Positions 35,185-48,160 of a DNA stretch of 64,000 bases are shown in pieces (the first letter of the stretch is position 1; each line of letters begins with the position of its first letter). Position numbers and translations under genes: made by a program. This DNA is from Paramecium sonneborni (lineage: Eukaryota; Ciliophora; Oligohymenophorea; Peniculida; Parameciidae), in NCBI GenBank assembly GCA_905182985.1, contig CAJJDN010000051.1, positions 340,748 to 404,747 of the forward strand, read 5' to 3'. Under the pieces are notes generated by a model. The model was not told the origin of the DNA and did no database searches. It saw nothing but the letters and a program-made list of their open reading frames with translations.

Positions 35185-37888
35185 ATGTTTGAAAAGCTTG
35201 GCTCTAAATTAACTTCTAGAACATTTGTTGGAAATTCAAATAACAAAAATGATGGTTGTGAATTATGCAACTAAACTTTTGATTGGTATTAACTATTTAT
35301 TAAAATTATCAAAGGAAACATAAATAACATTAATGTAAAAGGTGTTTAAGGCATGTATGTTACAATTGTGGTCCTGATAAAGCTATCATTCCATCTCATG
35401 ATTTAAAAACTCCTCATAGAATTTGTAAGAATTGTAAAGATGATTCAAAACATCAAACTTAGTTGATGGATGTAGAAAAATGCAAGTTTGGATAATTATC
35501 AGGAATTGGAAAAAGATGGGCTTTTTTGGCTTAAGGAGATGAGTATTAATTTATTAATTTTTAGTTTCTAAATTGAAAAGTCTTAAGAAGAATACTAAAA
35601 ATCCTTATCAAAAATTTTAAAAAATTCCAGCAATGAAATAAAATAATAAATTTCAGCTAATCTATATAGATTTTTTAAGGAGGTATTTTTATTGATTCTA
35701 AATTATTTTAGAATAAAAAAAGTTTAAATTATTCTTTATATGATTGGAATTATAAAATATCTTAAGGAGAATAAGAGAGTTAATTATAGCAAAAGATATC
35801 TAATGTCTTACATTGTTTTTTTACTACAAATCCTGTTAAATTAACTAGAAATCTAGTTTTTATAACTACATATATCTTATATTTTTGTGATGAAGCTATA
35901 ACTTTAATATTGTTATCATTTTTACATTAAAAAGTACTACCTTCAAGATTTCAATATCATAAATTAGATGCAGAAGAAAACAAACCTATTGAATAAGAAG
36001 TTAAATTTTTAATGGATTGCATGGTAGAATAATCAAATTCAACTCTTGATCCTCTAATTAAACCTAAAATAAAGGAATTTTTAGATGCATATTCAACTGA
36101 TATTCTAATAAATTTTATGTTTAATCACATTGAATTTTATGTTGGATATTTTCTCTTCAATTAATTACTTATTAATAGAGATGTAATTATTTCATCTACT
36201 TAATATAGTTTTCTATTTATGAAAAATTCTTAGCTAATATATGTTTATAAGCACAAAAGGCTATTGTAGAAGCTTAAATTGATGAAATACCACTTTATAT
36301 AATGAAGAACATATAATTAGAATAGCTTACAACATTCTTATAATTTGAAGATCAATAGAAAAGAAAACATAGAACTAGTTTAACAAGTAAAGATTAATTA
36401 AGCTAATAATCATAATTAATTATTTAATAATAATAATAGTCATAAAAAGAGAAAGAATAATAAAGAAATTCAATCAATAATAGTTCAATAGAATAATTAT
36501 TAGATTTATTTATTGGATTAGTGAAAGATATTTCAGATTCGAAAATAGAATCCTATATAATGAATGAAAAATATGATTCAAATAAGAGTTAAATTTAAGA
36601 ATTATATTAAGCAATTAAAAAATAAAAAGAAGAGTTGATAAATTTGAAAAACGCCGCTATTACTTATGGAAAAATAGATTAGGATACAGAATCTGATTTT
36701 TATAATTCTAGAATATCAAGAAGTTCAATAAAATCAGAAAATGCCGATAAAGCATTTAATTAAAGAGAATTAAATGAAAAAAATACTTAAATTAGTGAGC
36801 TGGAAGATAAAATTAAAAATTAATAAAAATTAATTTAAAAATAAATTGAGCAACAATAATAAATGGAAATAGATAATTTCACATCTGTAAGTAATTTAAA
36901 GGCTCAATTATAAAACTAATAAAATAGTTAGCTATTTAAAAAAGAAAAAGAAGAAAAAGAAGAAATAATAGTGAAATTGTTTGAATAAAAAGAAGAAAAC
37001 TACAAGAATCAAATCTCTGAATTGCATTCAGAAAATAGTAATTTAAAGTTTTAAATTAATAAATTATAAATTCAATTATAATAGGTTTAGAAAAGTAAAA
37101 TTGAATTTGAAAGCTAACTTAAAGAAAAGATTAATAGTTAATATGAATAGGAGATATTAAAATTAACAGAGGAAAGAGTGTCATTATTAAAAAAGACAAG
37201 TTTTTTATAACAATAAATTTTGAATTCTAATATAAAATAGGAAGAAAGAGATAAAGAAATTTTAGAGCTTAAGTAATAATTTGAAGAATAAAAAAAAAAT
37301 GCAGATGAAATGAGTTAATTATGTGCAAGAAAAAATGAATAAACAGAAAAATTAAATAAACATATAGATGAGTTAAATATTCAAATTTTGGGTTTGAAGA
37401 GAAAAGATTTTGATTAAAACTTTAATTAAGTTCAGGTTTAAAACAATATTACAAAAGAATTATAAGAGAACAATATATAAATAAGAAACAGTCTTCTTTA
37501 AAAAGAAAAAGAATTATTTAATTTGAAACAAAAGTTTGTAGAAGTGAATTAATTGAAAATTGAATATTTTGATAAAATGTAGAATTATGAAAGAATTAAT
37601 AAAGAAATTAATTAAACCCTAAAATTGTATGAAGAAAAGGAAATTCATTAATTAAAATCTTTTTATGAAGAAAAAATCTAATTATTAGAATAAACTTAGG
37701 AAGAATAAATGAATAGGTTGTTATCATAATATTAGTAAAATTAACCAAAAGAGTAAGAGTAGAAAATGACACAATAATAATAAACTTTTAGAGATAATAA
37801 TTAACCAATTCAATAATAATAATAAATAAGTGATGAGCAATCAGGAGAATAAAGTAATGGATAAGTTGATGATTGCTTAATATTTTGA
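35185..37888 (+). CDS. FYVE-type zinc finger, TBC-like domain and long coiled coil
   Basis: Introns of 29, 22, 29 and 26 nt leave 866 codons, 865 aa. Residues ~25-95: CELCNQTFDWKHKQHQCKRC, HVCYNCG, RICKNCKDD, a FYVE-like Cys/His array. Next ~140-330: a RUN/TBC-like helical region (ISANLYRFFKENKKSLNYSL, ISNVLHCFFTTNPVKLTRNL). From ~450 on, about 400 residues of Gln/Glu/Lys heptad-type coiled coil end QVDDCLIF. It probably acts in phosphoinositide-linked endosomal traffic as a Rab regulator or tether. The TBC assignment is weak because the Arg finger is not evident; FYVE and coiled coil are clear. Confidence 0.75.
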
Positions 37889-37916
37889 GATTATAGGTTA
37901 TATTATTAAATACATT

Positions 37917-38302
37917 TCATTACAATTTTTTGTATTCAGGATTTTCTTATAACATTAATTTATAAAATTATTCTTATAATTAATATGCTTTTTTTCTTGA
38001 TTAGTCTTCACATCCTTAAAGACATTTAGAATCTTCATAACATTTTCCTTGACAATCTTTATCATCGATTTCAATTTGATTGAATCTATTTCTAAGAGTA
38101 TTCGAATTCATATTCATTCTAGTATTTAAATCTTCAATGCATTATTAATATTTTAGTGGATCCTCATAATTATTTTTGTAACAAAGAATTTTGCGTTCTA
38201 ATTATTGTTTCTAATAATAATAAATTAATGTACTTGATAAAGATTATAATGTTGATTATACTTTTCTTTAAGTTCATTTGATATATTCGTATAATATTCC
38301 AT
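37917..38302 (-). CDS. Unrecognised small protein, 120 aa
   Basis: A 23-nt intron leaves 121 codons. Helical N-terminus (NISNELKEKYNQHYNLYQKQ), then a compact Cys motif (KDCQGKCYEDSKCLQGCED) near residue 85, then a Gln-rich helix (QLQEQFYKLMLQENPEYKKL). No family recognised. The start codon is 15 bp from that of the divergent sorting nexin. Confidence 0.65.
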
Positions 38303-38317
38303 TTTTAAATATATTTA

Positions 38318-40104
38318 ATGAATTAATAAAACAATAGTGACGAAGTTTAACTTAAAGAAATGTTATTAAAGACAGAAATACTTGATAAAGGATATGATAG
38401 TGAAAATTTTATAAATTTTATGGAGCTATAGAAGGAGAATGGTAACTCAATTAATATAAATTTTCTATTAGGTGGTTAAGATATTGACATGTGGACATAT
38501 CAGGAACTAACTTAAGCAATTAATTAATTTTAATAGTTAAATTAGCCATAATAAGATGAATAGTTGCAAAATATTGTTTCAGACAAATAATTAGATTTAG
38601 ATGATAAAAAATTGTAAAATATAGAACAAGAAGAATAAAATTAGAATTTAACAATTTAAATTTAAAAGAAGGATTAATAATAATCAATTTGTGGAGAGGA
38701 TAAAAATAAGGATACTGATATAAAATCAAATTTGTCTAAAATTCATTTATGCAAGATTTAAGATAAAAAAGAACAATTATAATCAAATGATATTTCTGTT
38801 TATATTTCAAAATATTAGAGAATAGCTGGAGGTATTTTCACATCATCATATTATTCATATACTGTTTAAACAGATCCAATTGGATGGATTGTTTAAAGGA
38901 GATATAGTGATTTTTTATGGTTAAGAGAATTATTATGTAAAATATATCCAGGAAGAAATGTATTTTTAAATTATTAAATTAGATTGCTCCATTACCTAAA
39001 AAATCTGTTCTTAAGAATGAAAAAGAATTATATCTTTAAAAACGTAAGAAATTTTTAGAAGTAAAAAATTCATTTTAACTAGAATTTCTTAAAAACTGTA
39101 TTAAAATGTGAATTACTTAGACATGATAAATGGTTTTTTGCATTTCTATCATCAAAAGAAGAAAAGGATTTCAAATAAATTTAAAAATTGAGTGCTTAAA
39201 TATAAAGAGTCACAAAATTAGAATAAATAATCTCTATAGATGGAAAAATTCAATTAGAAATTAATGGAAATCTAAATTCTCACAATATAGAAGCTACTTA
39301 ATTAGTAAATTCTGTGGATATTTGTTATAAAAAACTAAGAAGAGAATCAAAATAATTATTGCTTGATTTTGATTAATTATCAAATACTATCTTCAATATG
39401 GGTTAAACTTGTGCAGATCTTTATTAATTATCAAATAAGTTTAATTAATCTATCCCTTAAGGTAAGATATCTCAATTAGATATATTATATATATCAATGA
39501 ACAATATGTTAGTTTAATGGGGTAATAATTTGACATCTCAAATTAAAATTGTATAGGAAGAATTGTGTTATTTTTTTAAATTTCATCATCATTAAATTTT
39601 GGTATTAAAAGAAGTAATGTATTTCATTTATTCTAGTTTATGAAATAAAAAGATTAAGCTTAATAAGAGTATGAAAAATTCAAATCTCGATTGGAACAAA
39701 AGAAAAATAAATTATTTACGACGTAAGATTTTAATAGATGGGAAATCCCAGCTGTTTAACTTAAAGCCTTATAAGATGAAAATCTAACTTAAAATAAAGA
39801 AATAAGTTTTTAAATTATGCTACCATAAGAGACTACAGTTTAAGAAGATTTAAAAAATATTTATGCCTATTTTAATAGTTCATCATATATAGAAATCACT
39901 AAACATTTTGAGAATACAGTGTCTGAATTCTCAAATCATTTTACAAAATTTTGTAGTCTATAAAAAGAATAGATAGCAGAAGTAAACATTATAAATAAAT
40001 TAGTAAAAACTAGTTTGGGATCAAAGTATTGTAAATTTAACTAATTTGTAATTTCCAAAAGAACTAATTAAAAAAACTACTTGATTATCGCAAATAAAAT
40101 TTGA
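38318..40104 (+). CDS. PX-domain sorting nexin (SNX-BAR-like)
   Basis: Introns of 23, 22 and 23 nt leave 573 codons, 572 aa. Acidic Q-rich N-terminus; PX domain around residues 165-280 with YSYTVQTDPIGWIVQRRYSD (Arg pair binding PI3P), FLWLRELLCKIYPGRN, IAPLPKKS and LKTVLKCELLRHDKWFFAFL; then ~280 helical residues (LEQIISIDGKIQ..., MLVQWGNNLTSQIKI) consistent with a BAR dimer. Such proteins shape endosomal tubules and sort cargo in retromer-linked pathways. The last ~60 residues are positively charged. Confidence 0.85.
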
Positions 40105-40141
40105 ATTTGCGTAAATATATATAATAAATATTATTTTTTAT

Positions 40142-41124
40142 ATGAATTCAGATGTAAAAGAAAGAAAAACAATTTTTTTTTAGGCTAAATCCGTAGTTCG
40201 AGATAAAAAGGAGAAAATTAAGTTGGAAAAGAAAGATATAATGTAAAGAGTTGATAATTTATTTGGGTAGGTAAGTTATATATATTATTAAAATATAAGA
40301 TAGAACAAAACCGAACAAAAGAGTAAGAAATTGATAAAGTGTTTCCAATAATTGATAACATTTAGAGAAGATAATTTTAGTATTCAAAATATAGAACAGA
40401 AGTATTAAGTAATTCATGTAATAAAGATAATTTGGTTTTAACAAAAGTGTTGAGTTCAATGCCTCTTTATAAATAAGAAAAGATATATGAAATGAAAAAA
40501 TAAGGATTAAAAGAGTATTTAGAAAAATAATTCAATAATACCAAAAATTTAAGACCTTAATAGTTGATAAAAAAAAAAGATTCTCAAATAGATGAATAAT
40601 CTAAAATAATAAATGAATATAAATAATTAGATACGTCTTTAATTTAAAGTGATTCAGAAATTTAAATAAAAGGTGGATTAAGAATGAGAAGTCCAGATGA
40701 AACAATAACATTTTTGAAAAATCATTTTGGAGTAATAGTTCGATCACCTTAAAAATCTAAATTAAAAAGTCGGAGAGAATTAGAGTAAGAAGAAAATTAA
40801 ATGGAGAGAGATAGAAGAAAAATCTATGATGTTAAGGATAAATTAGAAGTATATTATACAACATTGGAAGGAAGTAATAATTAGAATAAAAGAAGATTAG
40901 AAGATCAATAGCAATTATTAAATATATCACAAATTTTAGATTATTCAAAATCAAGTGATGTTACACCTATGAATGATAAAGAAGGAAGGAACAGTATTTT
41001 TAATCGAAATTAATATTATGTTGATCATTATAATAATATAAAGTTAGGAAATAGTAATACAAAAGATATAAAAATGAGAAGTACATTTTATAAGAGTCAC
41101 ATAGCTAATGAATTTAATGAATGA
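40142..41124 (+). CDS. Unrecognised basic/Q-rich protein, 317 aa
   Basis: A 29-nt intron leaves 318 codons. Highly charged with coiled-coil stretches (RRELEQEENQMERDRRKIYD). Short ordered segment TITFLKNHFGVIVRSPQKSK. No known domain, signal or membrane segment. It starts 38 bp after the sorting nexin stop. Confidence 0.65.
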
Positions 41125-41189
41125 TTATAAGATATTCAATTTTATTTCTCTTTAAGTCAAAATTGGTATAAAATAATAATTATTATTAT

Positions 41190-42524
41190 ATGAAAAGTCA
41201 ATAATTTTCGAGCACTTAAGATTTGCGAGCAACTTTAACAACTCTCAAAAGATAGACTTTTTTTTATGTAGGAGATGGTAACAATGGAGATTTAGTGAGA
41301 TAAATTCTATCCAAAAGACCTAATTTTTAAGAATAGAGAACTCCTTTCAAGTAATATATATATCATATTAGCGCTCATTTAATATGGAAACAAAGCAATA
41401 AATATTTTAATTATTTTTAATTGGGATAATTAAAGAGTAAAAAAGTTACCATCAATCATTTAGAACATCATTATGTGATAACAAATAAGAATAACTTATT
41501 TCATACTCTAGAAAATTATTGCAATGTAAATTAGAATTTGATTCAGTGTAGAAAACCAAGTTAAATATAGATTATTTAGTTCCTAAGACATTTATTATAA
41601 ATTTAGACTCAGGACATGTTTAAACAGACTTAATGAAATTTTTAGAATATTTTACTTAATGCAGTAAATAATCATTAAACATTTGGTTAATGAAACCACC
41701 GGATTTAAATAGAGGAAATGGAATTAAATTATTTAATGATTTGGATTAATTTGTTGAATTAATGGAAAATCTTAATAAAAAGATTCAGACTTCAGTTAAA
41801 TAATAAAAGTCCATTTCATTAACTCTAGATAATAAAAGAAAAATTAAATTAACAATTGATGATTAAGATAAACAAATAGTACTTTAAAAATATCTTGAAA
41901 CTCCATTATTATACAACTAACGTAAATTTGATATCAGAGTTTGGGTTTTAATTGATCATAAATTAAATTATTATTTCTTTCGTGAGGGTTATTTTAGATT
42001 GGCAACAGAAAGATTTGATATAAGTAATATTCGTAATCTCTATATTCATTTAACAAATAATGCGATATAAAAACATCATCCATATTATGGAAAATACGAA
42101 ATTGGTAATTAAATTAGTTTTAGTGAAATGTAACGTTATTTAAAATTTTAAAAACCTTAATTAAATACAATAATTTAAGAAATGAAAAAAATAGTTAAAT
42201 TAACTATAGAATCAGGATATCATAAATTAAATGAATGCAGAAAGAATTTTTAGTTTGAAATTCTTGGTTATGATTTTATGATTGATAGAGATGGACATGT
42301 TTGGTTAATAGAAGTTAATACAAATCCATGTATTGAAGAGAGTAGTCCTCTGTTAAAATAATTGATACCAAGAATGCTTAGTAATTAAATGATCTAAAGT
42401 AGATGATGCATTTAAGTTAACAATAGATTAAATATATGATACTGATTAATAAACATAGACATACCCAGTGAATGGATATAAATGTGAGGAGAATTTGTGG
42501 GATAAATTAGGAATAATTTAATGA
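41190..42524 (+). CDS. Tubulin tyrosine ligase-like protein (TTLL)
   Basis: Introns of 21, 26 and 19 nt leave 423 codons, 422 aa. ATP-grasp features of the TTL family: WLMKPPDLNRGNGIKLF (ATP lysine and glycine loop), LQKYLETPLLYNQRKFDIRV, YYFFREGYFRLATERF, YIHLTNNAIQKHHPYYGKYE, FEILGYDFMIDRDGHVWLIE and VNTNPCIEESSPLL (Mg-binding Glu/Asn). TTLLs add glutamate, glycine or tyrosine to tubulin tails, abundant in ciliary microtubules. The subtype cannot be told from sequence alone. The 19-nt intron near 42390 is short even for Paramecium but restores the conserved DDAFKLTID end. Confidence 0.92.
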
Positions 42525-42562
42525 TATTAATATTATTTATATTATGTTTTAAAGCTAATAAA

Positions 42563-45500
42563 TCATAATAAAAATAATGATAAAATTTGTAGACCTAAAG
42601 CAATTAAATATTAATAGCTATCTACAGTGATATTAGTTTGATTCTAGGTGTTATTACTCTAATTATAGGTAGAAGTAGAACATTTAGTGCATTTTTATAA
42701 TGAAGGATTATAAGAATATGTAAATTAGGTTAATTAGTAGCATTCATTAGGTCCATAACCTGAGGGATCGATTTCTTAACAAACTCCATTAATAAAACTA
42801 CAGGTTTTAATTTATGAAGAAATCCAAGTAGAGATGTTGATACAATTATTAGTAGATTTATATTGGAAATCGCAAGTTAAATCAACACATTTGTTAGAAT
42901 CTGTATTCCAATAACAAACTTTGTTCATTTTATTACATTAATTTTAATCAATAGCAATAGAGCAAGCTGAAAATAATAAGCATTTTTTTGTAGTTGTATT
43001 CCAAATACAAATTCCATCATTTCCTGAAATTTCACAAGGTATTTGGCTAGTATAAGAAGCACAATTAGTTTTAGGAATACATTTTGTACCATCAGTAATA
43101 CAATTACCAAGAGTATTACAAACATTATTAGTGATATCACTGCAAGTCATAAGTATACATTTAGTATTTTCATTTGAATATATACATTTACCATCTAAAC
43201 CTAAACCATTGTTACATAAATCCTTTAATGGATAATTTGCACATTTGTCCATAGTATAACAAATAGTACCATTTGATGTACAAGTCATCATTTAGTTATT
43301 ACATATGGAATGAGTAGTTCCAACTAAATCTTCACAAATTTATAATCTACAAGTTCCAGCCCATTTGCAAATACCAGTTGATGATATTTTATTGTCTACA
43401 TAAACAACTCCTTTATAATCCAAATAACATTATTCTTACATTTTATAATCTTAGCAAGCGAGTAATTCAATACATTATGTTCCATCTGTTGTACATCCAT
43501 TATTAGCAGTAAAACAATCAGCATGAGTTTTGAATTTAGCATCTGAACATTTTGTGAAAATAGTACAAATTTTAACATTTTTCTCATTCATAGTCATGAT
43601 GCATTTACCATCTATTCCTTAAAAACAACCTCCTGTAATATTTGTTTCGCTACATTCTGTTATTGAAACACATTTACTACCATCAGTTGTGCATTTATCA
43701 CTAACCTATTAACATTCTTTATGTGTTTTATATTTGATACTTGTACAATCTCTATATTAATAACATTGTGCATTAACCCATAAACAGGGACCATCTACAC
43801 CAATTATACACGATTATGCATTTATATATTAATTACAATTCACAATATCGGTGCATTTTCCTAAACCATTGGTTGTACATTAACTATTTTATTTATTGCA
43901 TGATTTATAATCACTTCCATTAAAATCAATACATGATTAATTTCTGCATTGTTAGATAGTATCATCCCAACTACAAACTTCTCCATATATTGATATATTA
44001 CATGCTCCTTAAACATTTGCAGCAAAACAAGTAGATTTAGTAGTACATCCTCCACCTTATTTAGTAGTACAACCATCATAATATTATTAACATTAAGTTT
44101 CAGTTGTTAATGATGTTGGGGCTGTTGAACAATTTCTAAGACTACAAGTCTTTGATATTTAATTCCATTAACAAAAATTACCAAACATATCTTTCTAACA
44201 TCCTTATTCTACAATTGCCTTATTACAATCTAATCTTTCTGTACAAGTTTTTCCATTTGTTGTACAATATTTATTCTATTATGAACATTCTTCATCTGTA
44301 GTAAACTCATATTAAGAACATGTTTTTGTGCTACAAAATTTACTATTGAATGAACAACCCTCAAAAGGTAAGTTATTACAATTTTAATCATTATATTCAC
44401 TTAGAATAGCATTTTCACATGTTTTCACTATACAACTACTTGAAACAAATACGCAATTTGGATTTGAATTACATATTAATGGATCTATTATATCTGAACA
44501 TTAAGGATAATCCATACATCCCTCATTAGTAATTGTATTTACTGTACATGAACTCATAAACTATTGACATTATTCATGAGTTTTAGAGGTTGTATCTAAA
44601 GAACATATCTTCTCTTAACAAGTATCATTTGACCAAAAACAAGTTTTTTATTAATTACTGATTACGCATTATGACTCTTTTTTGTAATTAGAACATGAAG
44701 TCAATTCTATACATCCATTATTTGTTATATTAACTGTACATTTTGTTCCAGTAGACATATATTTATAACAATCAACATGATTAGTATTTGAACTCGTTAA
44801 ACAAGATTTCCTTAAACATTAACTACCTTTATAAACACATTCCTATCCATTTTTATCTAATTAATCACAATTTTTATCATTATATGTTATGCATTCATCT
44901 TTGTTTGCACATCCTAAACCTGTATTAGCTAATATACATCTTGCGATTTAGGTTTAACACTATTATGAGGAAATCAATGTCTGAGGCAGTTTAGTGCAAT
45001 CATCATTATAACAAGTACCACTAACCCAAACACAATCCCCTTTGTTATTAATCCTTTTAATGCATAGCAATGGTGAATCGTAACTACTGCATTCATTTTA
45101 TAATGTAAGTTCTACACATTCATCATCATCATTTAAATAACAATATTTATTAATAAGGTCGATAGATGTATTTGGTTAGCAATATTCTGAAGGTAATAAT
45201 GTACAAGTATTAGGAACATCCATACAAGAAGATTTAGTTTAATTATTGATGCACTTTTTCGGAGTTTAATATGATGTGCAATTAGTTTTTTGAGTACTAC
45301 ATTATTTTGTGACACATTTATCTGTTATCCATTAACATACATTTAATGTACAATTTTATGGGGTCTAACTATCTTCGCATTTAGTGATTTAAGGAATGCA
45401 TCCCTTTTATAAGTTATTAACAACGCATCCAGACAAATATTATTAACATTTTAAAGTTGTATTATATGATGTGTCAGCTGTACTACATTATCTCACTACA

Positions 45501-47251
45501 CAAGTATTATTAATCCATTCGCATGCACTAGTTATTGATTAAACACATTATAATTATATTGTATATTGATTACATGCTTATAACATGATAGAGCATCCTT
45601 ATCCTGATGGAGCTAGAGTGCAAGTATTTTTATATTGGAAACACTATGAATGAGTAATATAAGATAAGGGGGCTGTAAAACATGTTTTGATATAGCATGT
45701 TTAACGATAATAACATTATTTGTTCTCGATACAAATATCATAATCTTCAACATTGTCACATGTATAATTTATACAATCTGTAGCTGATTGATTGATTGTA
45801 CAGGTTTACATAAATTCATTACATTTTTTATGATCAAGTGTGATAGGTTTTTGACTTTTTGATTCTTCATCATAAATGGTTTTAGGAATATTGGGGCATA
45901 TTTTAAGTTTACATTTATCATCCCAAAAACAAGGACGTTTTAAGTTATCAAGAACACAAGCAATTTCTAGTTCAATCTCTTCACAAGTATTTATAGTTTT
46001 GCATCCACCATCTATTTTAGGAATACATAAACTATTATAATATTCTTAACATCCTTTAAGAGTTGTGACAAAAACAGGTGCATTTTCACATGTTCTATTT
46101 TCACATCCCTATTTAAGAGAGTTAACAGTACAAGTAGATAAGAACTTACTACATTATTCAAATGTAGTAAGACTTAGTGGAGCATTGATACAAGTTCTAT
46201 CTTTACATAATTAAGTAATAGAATCCCAAAAGCATTGTTCCCCTCTTAGATTTTATTTGCATGCATAATCTACATTTGCAATAGAGCATTCTCCATTAGT
46301 CATACAACCACCACCAGATTTAGTTATACAATCTTTACTAATAGATTAACATCCTACATTTGAAACAATATTTTTGGTAGCATTACTACATAATTTTTAT
46401 TTACAATAGCCATCTACCCAAAAACAATCATTTCCAAAAAAATCTTGTATACAAGCATTTTTAGTAGTAGCTGCATCACATGTTGATCTTGAGACACAAC
46501 CTCCATTTAATTTAGTAGTACATTCTTCTAAATATAATCTGCATTATTCATCTGTAATGAGAGTGATAGGAGCATTTTCACAAATTTTAAGTTTACACAT
46601 AGGAGGATTTAGAGAACTATCCCAAAAACATTTTGAAGATTAGTCTTTATTATAATAACATTAGATTTCAAGTTTGATATCATTACAACTTTGTTAGGCA
46701 TCAATGCATCCACCTCCTGGTTTTGTTGTACAAGTAACAATTTATGATCTACATTCAGCATCAGTATCTAAAGCTGAAGGTTATGATAAGCAATCTAAAG
46801 CTCTTGAACATTTATTCATTTTTGTATCCCAATAACAATATCTATAATTAACATCCATAAAACAAACAATAGGATCTGTATATTCAATACATTCTTTTAA
46901 TTCAACACATTTTTTCAGATCTGATTTATAACATCTCTTGTTTAAACTTTTACATTCTCTATCAGATGTTAATTTATAGGGAGTACAACCTGTGAAAAAA
47001 CTACATTAACTATTCACCCATTAACAAGCATCATCTTATTAACATTGCTTTTCTTCTAAGTAACTACAATATGTATTCAATTTAGATTAAGTTATAGTTC
47101 TAACATCACATGTTTTATTCCAAGAGCAAACGTTATTTTTTACACAATCATTTTAAGATAGTTATTAACAAGTACAAGGTGTTGTTGTTTCAATTGTGCT
47201 GCAATAACATAACCCTAAGAAGAGGGCGAGAAGACTTAAAATTATTTTCAT
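42563..47251 (-). CDS. Large cysteine-rich GPI-anchored surface antigen (i-antigen type)
   Basis: Uninterrupted 1563-codon frame (1562 aa), intronless. Signal peptide KIILSLLALFLGLCYC, then many ~65-75-residue periods with regular Cys spacing, e.g. CQQYLSGC, CFWDS, CTTKPGGGCI, CTTKQGGGC, CVWVSGTCY (PSA-type repeats), and a C-terminal hydrophobic tail (YQYLIALGLQILSLFLL) preceded by Ser/Thr/Asn, typical of GPI addition. This is the architecture of Paramecium immobilization antigens, which coat the cell and cilia and are expressed one at a time. There is no highly similar central tandem block. Many Gln are TAA/TAG. Stop is 38 bp from the convergent TTLL stop. Confidence 0.93.
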
Positions 47252-47272
47252 ATAATTTAAATTTAATAATCA

Positions 47273-48092
47273 TCATTTCTTAGACAACAAACCTACATAA
47301 ACGCTTCTATAAAACTCTGAAGTAAAAGAGGCACCTGAAAATGGACCAAAGATATAAATCAAAATATTAATCATACATACTAAATTACCATCTTATAGAG
47401 ACTCAAAAATGCCTAATCCAACTCCCATAGCTAGATTCAAATAACCTGTATTAAATAATAAAAATTTTTTACCTTAATACTATATGTTAAAATCCTCCCA
47501 AAATATAATGCTATTTCTATAATTCTAATTCCTATTAAATTGTTGTTATCAGTAAGTTAAGTTTATGGATATTTTTGTATACGAATAAATATAAAAATAA
47601 ATAAATGTTCTTAAAGCCTTAATAAGATAATATAAAATGATACTTCTCCACAAAAGTTAGTAATCATCCATTCTATTGGTTAAGTCTCTATATATATATG
47701 TGATATAACTATTCCAAAAAATAAAAAAACAGCCAATTATTACACCAAATAATGATGCTGTCCAATATTCCCATTTTAAATCTTCCAATTTAATATACTC
47801 ATCAATTCACTATAAGGTTTATCCTCTATTCTATTGTTCAATGTGATTCCAGTATTTCAATCTTATTTTAAATTCCTTCTCATTTTCTTATCCTTCTAAT
47901 TAATCTTCCTCATCAATCCTTTAATACAATTTTTATTGCTCTTTTTATCTGACATACTACGAAGATCCATCTCCTTACAAGAATCTCTCTTAAATTTATA
48001 TTAGATATTTATATAAAATTCCTTTTATTATTAAATAATAACATTTCATCAACTTATATTCTCTTTTTAAATGGCTATAATTTTTTTGACAT
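47273..48092 (-). pseudogene. Aquaporin-like (MIP) gene with an apparent frameshift
   Basis: Exons read WEYWTASLFGVIIGCFFIFW, IEWMITNFCGEVSFYIILLR, LIGIRIIEIALYFGRILTY, YLNLAMGVGLGIFES and NILIYIFGPFSGASFTSEFY, matching the MIP fold of water/solute channels. NLA stands where the second NPA box is expected. Introns of 22, 22, 29 and 35 nt join most blocks, but the N-terminal frame (YVRQKEQQKLYQRIDEEDQL...) meets a TGA at 47817-47819, and no GT-AG intron I could place resolves it. A single-base indel (true decay or sequencing error) fits. Product would be a membrane channel if intact. Confidence 0.6.
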
Positions 48093-48160
48093 TCATTTAT
48101 AATTTCTGATTTTATTTATACTGCTATCACAAATAAATATATAATTTAACAATCTAAGTT

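Noticed and set aside
42925..45315. Several short minus-strand frames with Leu/Ile/Val-rich translations
   Set aside because: They are other-frame shadows of the cysteine-rich surface antigen.
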